Shown here one piece after another: positions 22,409 to 32,685 of a stretch of DNA of 64,000 nt. A program made the translations under genes and the position numbers. Source of the DNA: Leucocoprinus leucothites (Eukaryota; Basidiomycota; Agaricomycetes; Agaricales; Agaricaceae); assembly GCA_013368445.1 (NCBI GenBank), contig JAACJO010000015.1:186001-250000 (forward strand), in the 5' to 3' direction. The number at the start of each line of letters is the position of its first letter. Positions within the stretch are counted from its first letter, which is position 1. Below the pieces are notes generated by a model. That model searched no databases. It was not told the DNA's origin and worked only from the letters and a program-made list of their open reading frames with translations.

Positions 22409-24492
22409 ATGGAAGACTTTCCCTGGGAGATTCTCAAGACAGAGACGCTCCGAGTTATCAGTCATGACCTCGGTATCAAGCGGATTTTGGAAAAAGCGGA
22501 GGCTATCGCTTTTTTGAAAACCGTTAACAGAACTGGACGTACGTGTTTTAAGTTTTCAATTCCGAGTTGTTTTTGACTTTTTATCTTTTACTTTTACCAA
22601 ACAATCTTCTTTTTGCAGTGGGTCCTGCGCTGGCAGTTGAAATCCAAAAAGACCTTAGCGCGCCAGGTTCACAAAACAGAGTCAACGGTTATGTTGAGCC
22701 TCCGTCTACACCCTCCACCCCTATCACAAGGGGAAAAGTTACATTTTCTACTCCGTCACGTCGTCCCTCTACCCGAAAACGTCCTGCTCCTGAACCCGAA
22801 CCCGAACCCGCACGGGCGCCTGAACCTCTATTCCTTGAAGGCGCACGTTCGGACGACGAAGACGCCGAGGGAGAATCAGACCACAAAAGTCGCAAACGCA
22901 ATGCTGCGAAAGAGAAGGAGCCTGAGTCAATCTCACAGATATCGCGCAGTACGAGACATAGAGGAACGAAGAGAGTTCGATTATCTGATCCTGGACCCCC
23001 GCCAGCGAGGAGTACTAGGTCTCACGGTCCTGCTGCGTCTACTTCTGTTATTACAGAAGGTAGCTCCCCTAGACAAAAACCTAGTCGACCATCGAGGCGC
23101 GCTCAGACCGAACCGAGATCTAAAGAAAACACTACATCATCGTCTGAGAGACGGTCTACCCGACGTTCAAAACCTCAGGTTACTGTAGAGGACGGCAGTC
23201 CAGACGCAGATACAGATGGAGAAGATGAGGTTGTAGATGAAGAGGACGAAGAAGAAGACAACCGGTTTACGGGTCCTGGTGCAGTTGCAGCTGCCTTGAC
23301 AAAGGCGAACAATGAGTCGGGTACACTTCGTCCTCGTGGTCGACCTTCCAAATCAGCTTCGACCTCTTCACAAACGAGGAAAGATGAAAAAGCAGCTCGC
23401 TCTACCACCACCTCTAGGATGAAACCTCGCCCCGCTGTGACATCACGTACCCGTTCCAGTCATGCGTCCGCGTCCGCATCTGGAGCAAGAACGTCGAAGC
23501 GTACTATCAAACCCACAGCAAAAAGCGCACTTCTCAGTCCTTCAAAGGCCTCAATTTTGAGTAGGCCCGTACGTCCCCAAGTGCAGCGGCGATACCAAAC
23601 CCAATTCGCAAAACAACCTCGATCCCGTGTCCCTCGCGAACCTGAGGAAGAAAGATCTGAAAGTTCAAAAGAGGTTTTCGATGGTGTTGTGTTAAAGAAA
23701 CGACGAGTCGTTGAGTCGAGGAGGCAACCCGCCAACGGAGTGACGGTCAGCGATGCAGGGGAAAACTTGGCCGTTCAGTTGGATGAGTTCGTTGCGAATG
23801 GTCTGGCTGGGCAGCAAAACGGGGCTAGAGTCGGAATAGATGTCGATCGAGATCCCGTTTTGGAGAGGGACGATGTATCAAGTCTTGGTGGATCCAACAA
23901 AGGTACGCCTCGAAGCACAAATAACTGTTTCTCTTTTCTGAATGATTTTGCAGAAAACGACTTCTCGTTCAGGAATGTTTCAGAGAGCACCGAAGGCCCT
24001 GAAGGTAGACAAATTTGAATTATTATTTGCTCTCATCCCCTGATCTTCGTTCCTTGTACAGTTGATCGTCTACCCTTTGGCGAAGAGGACGCCGAAGGAG
24101 AACTTGAACGTGAGGGAGATACTATAATGCAGGATGTTCAGCACCAGCATCAATCTCAGCCTCAAGTAGAACCCGTTCAGTCGACTGTTGACGACATTCC
24201 CCGTTCGCCACTACAAGCCATTCCACAGCCTGCGCTTCAGCCCGAACCAGAGCCTCAGCCTCAGGTCGAACTTCAGACTGAACCGCGACCAGAACTACAG
24301 CCAGAACTACAGCCAGAACTACAACCGGAACTACAACCAGTACTACAACCAGTACTACAACCAGAACTATGGTCAGAACTACAACCACAGCCAGAACCAC
24401 AACCAGAACCACAACCAGGACTTCAACTGGAGCCGCAAGCTGAACCACAGCCCGAGCCGGAACCTGTGGTTACCTCCCAACATATTATCTAG
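22409..24492 (+). CDS. Disordered basic protein of unknown function with Gln/Pro-rich C-terminal repeats
   Basis: Four exons (22409-22538, 22619-23902, 23954-24004, 24062-24492) join in frame to 631 residues. Residues 1-45 (MEDFPWEILKTETLRV... and RILEKAEAIAFLKTV) form the only ordered-looking part, probably two helices. The following 400 residues are rich in Arg, Lys, Ser, Pro and Glu with several RRST/RKR patches, consistent with a nuclear, nucleic-acid- or chromatin-associated protein. An acidic run DEEDEEEDN lies near residue 240. The last 120 residues are a degenerate repeat of QPE units. I cannot assign a family. The start at 22409 is the first ATG of the conserved-looking exon. Confidence 0.7.
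24222..24475 (+). repeat. In-frame tandem QP(E/L)-type repeat
   Basis: Imperfect 12-base units of the type CAGCCAGAACTA or CAACCAGTACTA, best preserved at 24294-24372, encode repeated LQPE / LQPV and PQPE tetrapeptides at the C-terminus of the protein at 22409-24492. The unit length is a multiple of three, so copy changes keep the frame. Confidence 0.8.
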
Positions 24493-24887
24493 TTTTATCC
24501 CTCGTAGGATGTGGTTTTTCGCGGGTCTATTTCTTGGCAATGATTTTGTGTGGGTTCTGATTTTCATACTTCCTCAGCGTCTGAACTCGAACGAAATATT
24601 TTCTTGAAGCCTCAGTTCCTTGTATGATACTTGGTTTCGTCTTCGCCTTCTGATGTGATCCATTGGTTAACTGATGATTGTGCCCATTATACCCCATTTT
24701 GGGTTGAATCCTCAGATTGTGGTGTCTAGTGTTTGTTCGTCAAAACCTTCCCCCTGCAAATTTGAAAAATCTCATCTCAAAATAACAAGATATACATTAT
24801 CGCCTTCGAAGGGCAGTGTCTACTTAAAACAATTGTTATTTCTCCATTTCAGTCATGTCCCGTCTCGCGATTTACTGCACCAAAATG
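24493..24887 (+). other. Spacer between two convergent genes
   Basis: Nearly 400 bases between the disordered-protein gene (plus) and Hsp70-like gene 2 (minus). They presumably hold both 3' UTRs. No gene seen. Confidence 0.45.
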
Positions 24888-27707
24888 TCACGAAGGAGAT
24901 GGGCTCCTGGACTCTGAGATCGCTGGGACAACCACTTTCGCATCTCCAACGTGTGTCTTGCCCTGTACAGCTGTTTCCACAAGCGTTGCATGGCGCAAGA
25001 AAATGACAGGCTTACCCCAAATCTCCAGTATGAATACGCATCAAGGTCATACCCATCGTTCATGATCGCAATGCTGTACTGAAAACAATTCACATGACTA
25101 TACGAATAGAAGAAGACAATGGGCCTGCAGACCTTCAGGCACTTGTAATGCTTTCCAGTTAGTTTGTTCGTTAACCACGGTGTTAGGTTGAAGAGTCGTT
25201 TGAGATCAACGATAATCGAACAAACATGTTCGATACCGGGGTTGAGTTGTCCTGATTTTGAATAAGGATGTCAGGCATGCAATGTTTGACTCGGGAGCTC
25301 ATTACTTACCTTGCGCATCAGCGATGAAGATAGGTACTTCCTCGTTTCTGCAGATGTAGATCTTGTCCTCGAACCTGGAAGCGTCTATTGGCTCGTCTTG
25401 ATCAAAGTACTTCTCAAAATCTACAAACGTCTCAGTTAGGGGGTCCAATATATCTCCCTACTCAATATTTGAGATGTGACGACCCGTTATATATAGTAAG
25501 GAGAAGACTTGCCATCGGAGCAATCGTCTCCCACCCTCTTTCAACCACCTGCTCACCATTTACTTCCATGTGAGTTTCGCGACCGCTGATCATTTCGTTA
25601 CTTAGTTCTCTGGCTTTTAAGCAAACATCGGATCCGTAGTGAAATTTGACGATATAGCCCGTTACTGGCTTTGCAAGGTACCAGAGTAAAGCGCCATGTG
25701 AGACTGCTTTAGCCATCGTTCCGTCAGGCTTGGCGAGTTTGATGCCGAGTTCTGCACCCCATAATTCGAGTTGCTTGAAGGCGTACGAAGAGTTCATTAA
25801 ACCGCCAACCATGATAACATTCTATGAAATCACTCAGAGTGGGTATATAAAAAATTAACGAAAGCGAGATTGACCGTCATTTTCCTTTTTGATTTCTCCC
25901 ACATATCTTGTATTCCTTGTTTGATAGCAGTCATTGTCGGCTCAAAAAAAGTTTCAAAATCGTAGCTAATGTAGTGAGTACATAGAAGTCTTGAAGGCAC
26001 GGTGGTTCGTAACGCTTACCTGGGAATGAAGAGCATCCCGTCTCGGATGCCAGAAAATCTGCAAAATGTCTCAGTCGATCCCCCTGCGCCAACACTGTAT
26101 TCGTAATCCATCGGGTAACTAAACTTTCGAACCATACATATTGTTAAAATAAGCGAGGAATGAGCTGTTCTACAAACTCACTCGTTTTTTCGTCTCGCGC
26201 TCAAAGTAGTCCATCAATTGCTCGATTCTTCGATCCGTATCCCAGGGCGTTGTCCGGACTTTGGCTGTAAGAAGCTGTTTACTAAAATTGTACTAGGGGT
26301 TGGGATAGCTGCTTGCCTTTAATGTAGTCTTGAGCTCGCTGGTTTATAAGGACCGCACCAGATATTATGCCTGGAATGAACGAAACCGCCAGATCAGTGT
26401 ATTTGCCAGGACGAGGTAAAGATTGTACAGACATGTTGAAGAAAACCTTTCCTCGAGTTTGAGTGGGTACTCCTCTTTGATTTTATAAGCGCTGACGAAG
26501 CCAATGATCAGGGGACCATCTGACAAGAAGCCAGGTTAAATGACAAACGCAATATCAATGGTACCGCCTCCAGCATCACAGACAATCACGCTGTTTCCTT
26601 CCTAGCAATTACAGAGGAAGTCAGCCGAGCGAATTAGCCAATCTATGAAAAAGATGATTTACCTGAAGCCATGCATCTACACGTTCGCTATCGGCGGCAT
26701 AAATCATGGCCGCCTCTGATTCAGAGACAAACCGAATCCTGCTGAGCGCCTCTACCATCAGTTTCTCGTATGTATTGTGTCGCACTGGTCCATTACCCCT
26801 TCTTCTTCGACGCCCTTCCCGCCCTCCCTCCACTTCACTAAAGCCCAAAAAACCAGCGCTCACCGCAGCACGACGTATCTCATATTGCTGTTTGAGTTCC
26901 CATCCATTTGGGACTGTGAAGACCATGTCCGTGGTGGGTAATAACCTCTCCCATAGCTCCTCACCACCAGCATGATGCTTTGAGAAAAAGGTCTTGATGT
27001 GATTGAACAGACGGGTGAGGAAGTCGGAGTATATCTGCTGGCCATTTAAAAAGGCTGGAAGCTTTGGAATAGCATGATCGTCCATGTCCGTAGAGCAGCG
27101 AGGGGGTTTGAGAGACAGTTTGAACCTGCTCACACAAGGCAATGTGTCAAGTAGCGGAGTTGCGATGCCACTGCTTCGCATACCATTCAACTCGAACCCA
27201 GTTTTCCTTGGTCGCGCGATCTCTGAAAACCTAAAAGACAGATCCAGTGTTGGCTGCGGCGGACTGCCAGCGACTTTAAAAGGACGTACCGGATTCGTGG
27301 TTTCTGCCCCCCAACCAACTGCCCTCCCTATTTGATCATAATATATGACCGAAGGCACTTTGTGCTCTTGTTCGCTGATCTAAACAGTGGATCAGCGGAT
27401 CAGTATTCAAGATGATGGGTAATCTCTGGCAACGGACTTGGCCAGGCCATCCAGAGACCTGGGGAGTCGATTGTGTGAGCACCAACTTTGTCTCGAGTGA
27501 TTTATAGCTCACTACTTGTAGGTTTATCGGGCGCTGAGGCCTCAGGAAACAGAGTGACACTGCAGAGCACGTTGTGCCGATATCGATGCTTATTACAAGT
27601 TTATCCTTCTTCCCTCTGTACAATTGGGTAGCGGGACCCAGCATGGATGTAGTAGCTGATGCGGACCGTTTTTGACCGCTAGAAGCGCGGGACTTCTTTG
27701 AGGGCAT
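24888..27707 (-). CDS. Hsp70-like ATPase, HSPA12-type (copy 2)
   Basis: The minus strand encodes about 600 residues in many short exons with the same layout as copy 1. The phosphate-1 motif is VISIDIGTTCSAVSL, followed by VSGWPGQ and VPSVIYYDQIGRAVGWGAET. The phosphate-2 motif CDAGGGTID lies near 26570. The connecting region IRFVSESEAAMIYA precedes it, and the adenosine motif VIMVGGLMNSSYAF lies near 25800. The C-terminus contains IAIMNDGYDLDAYSYW and ends, after a short intron, in GDAKVVVPAIS and a stop at 24888-24890. An extra basic loop rich in Arg and Gly (about 26790-26825) is not seen in the other copies. The ATG at 27707 was chosen because it starts MPSKKSR, parallel to MPSQRN and MPPKAK in copies 4 and 3. 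Confidence 0.82.
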
Positions 27708-28105
27708 TTTAGCTGCTAGAGGTGAATGTCGCACAACAGCTAAGTCGGCAGCGGAAGCAAAGATAGCCAATCGCTTACGGTTCCATGCCTGAGAAACAAT
27801 GCCATACCGGCGACTGTATAAGCCCTCTTGACTTTGGACTAACCTTTTTTGTAGATGAGAAAAAGAAGCGCGCTCAAACGTTCAGGCTTTGTGTGACGAA
27901 ATAGATGGTGTAATGAACGTGTAACAGGAGGGATGTCAGTCGAGTGCGAGGCATTACGATCGTACACACTGCTGATGCAACTGAGACTTGGAAGACCGAT
28001 ATGGGGTAGGATATTCAAGCTATCAAGAAGTGTCACTGCGCACCGATCCGGCTCTAGCTTATGATTATTGATAATTGAACGTTCATTACACACTTTCCAA
28101 GTTGG
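27708..28105 (-). other. Spacer between Hsp70-like genes 2 and 3
   Basis: About 400 bases; upstream DNA of copy 2 and 3' flank of copy 3. No coding sequence supported. Confidence 0.45.
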
Positions 28106-30961
28106 CTACAGAGGTGCACTACTCCTGTTGTAAATATCAGCAACTACAACCTCGGACTTGCCAATGGTAATTTCGTCCTAAAAATGAATTTTATTATTTT
28201 CGTGGGAGCCATAAAGCAGAGAGTCATATTTACCTTGTGCATCCAAAAGGCGTATGCATCGAGATTATAACCACCATTGTGAATCGCGATGCAAAACTAC
28301 CGGAAGCTATTAGCACAGCCAAAGGAGATGTTAACGTGTCTTGTCAACCCACATTTAGAGTCTTGTATTTCTTTCCGGTTGCATTGTTCGTCTTCCAACG
28401 CGCCTTTTTGAAGAGCTCCCTGAGATCAGCATTCACGGTGCAGGCGTGTTCTATGGTTGGGTATATTTGACCTTTTTAGACCAGGTGTTCAAGTCAGCGG
28501 GCTTTGCGAGGGACAATCCAGCGCACCGTCGACATCAAAGATAAACTGCGGTACCTCCTCATCCCGACAGACGTAGATTTTGTATTCATGTGTCAGTACC
28601 TCTTCGGGATCGTCTTTCTCAACCCATTTTGTAACTTCCTTACACATTTCGTAGCCTGTTTCCAACGTCTCGCCCTATCTCATATCACAAATCGTGGGTA
28701 TCGCTCCAAGTGAAACAAAGAGGTAACTTACCATTGGAGCGATCGTCTCCCACCCACCTTTGACAAATTGAGTTCCATCTACACAATCAAACAGTTTGCG
28801 CCCTTGTATACTCTGGATCGTCTCCTCTGACATTTCAGGTAACCGTAGTTCAAGGTTGGAACCGTAATGAAATTTGACAATGTAGCCTTTTACTGGGTTT
28901 GCAAGGTGCCAGAGTAGGGCACCATGAGAGACTGCCTTTGCCATGGTCCCATCAGGCTTCGCAAATTTTATGCCATTTTCTCGGCCCCAGATGTCGAGTT
29001 GTTGAAAGGCATATGAAGAGTTCATGAACCCTCCAACCATGATGACGTTCTTGACCACCGGTTACGTTCAGCACCCTAATTAATAAACCAAAGACCCAGT
29101 GGACAAACTTTAGCAGTTCTCTCAGACCTCCTCCAAATATCGTGTACTTCGTCCTTGATGGCACTTAACGTTGGCTGGAAGAAAGTTTCGAAGTCATCAC
29201 TAAGAGTAGAGTTGAATCGCATGGAAACCGAGAATGAAACATGATGGACGAAGGTGACGTACGCAGGTATAAAGAGCATTCCGTCGCGAACATTGGCTTT
29301 TGCGCTTTCTTCATCACTACCACCCGGCCCGACGCTATATTCGGGATCCGCGGGGTGCTTGAACTGACGAATAAAAATATTAGGCTGATATGTGAACCAA
29401 CGACGAACAACCTACTCTTTTCTTCGTCTCGCGTTCAAAATAATCCATGAGCTGATCAATTTTCTTCTCCGTATTCCATGTCGTGTCATAGACCTTTTCT
29501 TCAGTGTCGAAGCGATACTTTGAGCGATGTATGTTCTCATAATGGGCAAGGCTGCTTACCGGTGATATAATCTCGGGCTTTCTGGTTAACTAGAACAGCA
29601 CCAGAGATTATACCTAGTATTTTCTTGTTTTAATATTCAGTATCTCAACCAGTCAAGGAGTTGGTTCTAACACTTTGAAGCAAACCGTTCTCTTATTTCA
29701 AGCGGCTTCTCCTTTGAAATATTGTAGCAACTAGATAACTTCAACCTTCAGTATGTCGTGTCAGAGCAGAAGATACGAACGTAATATCAATCGTTCCACC
29801 ACCGACATCACAGACAATTACATCGTCTCCTTCCTGTATAGGGTAATTATATCCATGGTCCTCCCCGTTCCAAGTGTCATGCAAGCACTTACCTTGAGCC
29901 AGGAGTCGACGTTGCCACTCTTAGTGGCATATACCATAGCAGCTTCCGATTCCGAAACGAACCGGATTCTCTCCAACGCTTCAGTCATCTGCTTCTGGCG
30001 TGCTGTCATGGAGTGGTTCAAGCGTGATCTTTTGACTGCGTGTGCATCTCGCCCGTTTACGACCGTAGCACCCAAGAACCCAGCAGAAATTGCCGCGCGA
30101 CGAATAGCGTATTGTTGCTTCAACTCCCACCCATTTGGGATGGTGAACACTATATCCGCTGCGGGCAGTAGTTCATCCCACAGCTCGTCCCCGTCAGCGC
30201 GGTGCTTGGAAAAAAAGAACTTGATGTGGCTGAGCACGCGTGTCAGGAAGTCGGTGTAAACTTGTTGTATAGTGAGAAAATTGGGAAGTTCCGGTATATA
30301 TTCCATGCCCGTAGCACAGTGCGGTGGTTTGAGAAGTAATTTGAACCTAATGAAATGTAAGATAAAAAAGCAGCAAGATAGACAGGGAAATGTTGATACT
30401 ACACCATTCGACTCGAATCCATCCTTCTCTCACAGCCCGTGATTTAAAAACCTAGAGGAGAGATGAATTTCGGCTCTAGAAATATTGGAAAGTACCGTTT
30501 AAAACGCACAGGATCTGTCGATTCAGCACCCCAACCCTTCGGATCACCATTCAGGTTGTAATACATGACCGATGGTACTTTGTAATCCTGTTCACTGATC
30601 TAGACGGATTAAGTAGGTCAGTTTTAGATGTAAAGACGGGATGCTACTTCAGCGGGGGTATATCTCACTTGGCCGGGCCAACCAGAAACCTGGCCACAGG
30701 AATCAGATCCTATCTATTTCTGGAATGCTGGGATAGACGTACAATTTCTAAGTTTGGTGAGTGCCCGGGATTCAGTGAATGTTCAGGCCTCTGAAGGCAA
30801 AACGATGCGGCAGAGCAAGTTGTCCCAATATCAATACTGATGAGAAGTTTTTCGCCCTGCGGTTGCTGCGAGTTCCGGGATATATTATCGGAATCTGGTG
30901 GTGTGGGTGATGATGCTGCGCGTTTTTTACCATGACGATTGCTCTTTGCTTTTGGGGGCAT
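28106..30961 (-). CDS. Hsp70-like ATPase, HSPA12-type (copy 3)
   Basis: Same strand and exon pattern as copy 2, about 600 residues. It starts MPPKAKSNRHGKK at 30961, then LLISIDIGTTCSAASF (phosphate 1), IVFTIPNGWELKQQYAIRRA, RIRFVSESEAAMVYA, VIVCDVGGGTIDIT (phosphate 2, about 29770) and VIMVGGFMNSSYAF (adenosine motif, about 29020). The C-terminal extension holds IAIHNGGYNLDAYAFW and ends in KSEVVVADIYNRSS with a stop at 28106-28108. No frameshift or in-frame stop was noticed in the exons read. It begins 491 bases from the divergent start of partner B. Role unknown beyond the ATPase fold. Confidence 0.82.
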
Positions 30962-31452
30962 TGCACTAGGAGTGTTCAAGCTTCAACAGCTTCAACGTTG
31001 ACGAAAGTGATCCGCTTAGTGCAGGAGCAAGAAGAATGCTTCGTGAGAAACAGATGCACAAGTTTTTTCGGGAAGAGCTTAGAAGAGAATTCCCGACGCG
31101 AGATTTAATATGACTATGGGCGTGAAATTACTCGAATAAAAGTTAAAGCTTGGAGTATTTTGATTGTACTTGTTTGGTGAGGTCTCCCATCGGGCGGGGA
31201 AAGCCTGTTGTAAATAGTATATACGAACAAGTGACTCAGCTCCTGCCAGCCCACAAAACTTAGAAATCGTCGCGAAGTTCAGCTTTGGTGCTTATGATGA
31301 ATAAGCTCTGCTTCTATCCAGCTTCACCGAGCTGTGCTATTTACGAAACTACCAGTGGCAAAGCGGGCTATAAGGGAACTTCAAGCACTCGTACCTCCAA
31401 GTTTTCAATTACCCCTGAACTGGTGCCATAAGACGAGAGGCCCTATATTCAT
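30962..31452 (+). other. Divergent promoter region between Hsp70-like gene 3 and partner B
   Basis: Hsp70-like copy 3 starts leftward and partner B starts rightward from this 491-base stretch, so it probably carries both promoters. No TATA box was clear enough to list and no coding sequence is supported. Confidence 0.45.
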
Positions 31453-32530
31453 ATGAGCTCATCCAAGTGGATACCCCAAGGCCCGAGCTCAGTTCTGGAC
31501 AGAGTTGTTCACCTGCCCAACACTCCAGCAGTGCACGCTGTGAACTTCTCATCTCCCGGACTTCCTCCCCTTATGTACTCCGAGTCACAACCTCAAGTCA
31601 CTGCTGCTCCCATCGCCGTTGCTCGGCATACATTCAGCATGTCGGACAAAATCTCCATTGTTCACATATGCGACGAGATCAGGTCACTGAACTCATCTAT
31701 TCAAGATCTGGTAGCGTCTCTAGTAGAAGTCAATAAGCTGGTGGGCCGAGCAATAAACCACAGAGAGGGTGTGAAGACCGAGAAGCTTCCAAGCCTAACA
31801 CAAGCTGTACTGCGGCATTCAAAGAGGAGAAAGGATAGTGGGGATGGCGACCTGCGTTATCATCTGTACGAGGCCGTCATCCTGGACGTTGTCAACGACT
31901 TCATCTTTGAATGCATTTATGGGAAAGATATTGAGGCATTCGGTCCTGAGTACAAAGCTCTTTTATTCTGGACAGAAAGATTGGAAGAAAAAGGTGATGC
32001 TGTAGCTCAATCATATGGTGAAAAGACACTGACTTTGTGAGCGAATAGAAGAATCCCCTGAAACTCGATTCTGCAGACACCGACTTGCCGAAATAATCAA
32101 TAGTCCACCCAAGAAAACCTGGAATCGCCTCACTCAGGCGCTTATCAGAACAATCGACAATTATCTTTGGACTTTTCTTGGAAAATCGTCCAATGGTTCA
32201 CGGAAATTCATCAAGGAAACTACGATCAACGGGCAAATCCCGGAAATCCTTCAAATGGCTTATAATCTTACGATGAAGATGCAAGCGGGAGTGCTGTCCC
32301 AGACTCTCAAGCTGACACTGGGCGAAAAGAACCAACCGGTGGATCCAACAAAAGTGGAAATGGGGCGTGGTCGGTATTTAGAAGTTCCGTTTGAGACGAT
32401 CGATTTTGGCGGCCTTGGGAGTCCCGAGTGTATCGTGCTTGGAAACCGTAGTTTTGGCTTGGTAGGAACGTCAGAGGTGGGACGGATGGTTCATGTGAAG
32501 CCGTTGGTAACAGTAGGACGGGTTGTCTAG
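31453..32530 (+). CDS. Unknown mushroom protein, partner B (paralogue of 16760-18131)
   Basis: Two exons (31453-32036 and 32077-32530) join in frame to 345 residues; the intron of about 40 bases starts GTGAGCG. Blocks shared with partner A, in the same order, are FSMSDKISIVHICDEIRSLN, DLRYHLYEAVILDVVNDF and the closing strand motif LGNRSFGLVG...VHVKPLVTVG. It lacks most of the long Ser/Arg-rich N-terminus of partner A. No domain name, signal peptide or membrane span is recognised; the helical content suggests a protein-binding role, which is only inference. It lies divergent from Hsp70-like copy 3 and tail-to-tail with copy 4, 155 bases away. Confidence 0.82.
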
Positions 32531-32685
32531 AAGTACTGTCTCTAGTCCGGTATATGTAGGTTTTGTGTGAAGTTGGTACCCTCAGATATGTTTCTCACAA
32601 GATTGAAATTTGAATTTACTGTTTAATGGATAAACACACGGGGTAGCTGATACACGTCGCCATAAAATGCCCAATCTATAATAGA

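Noticed and set aside
23175..23411. Minus-strand frame rich in Ser with acidic spacing
   Set aside because: It is the antisense shadow of acidic and Arg-rich codons in the gene at 22409-24492.
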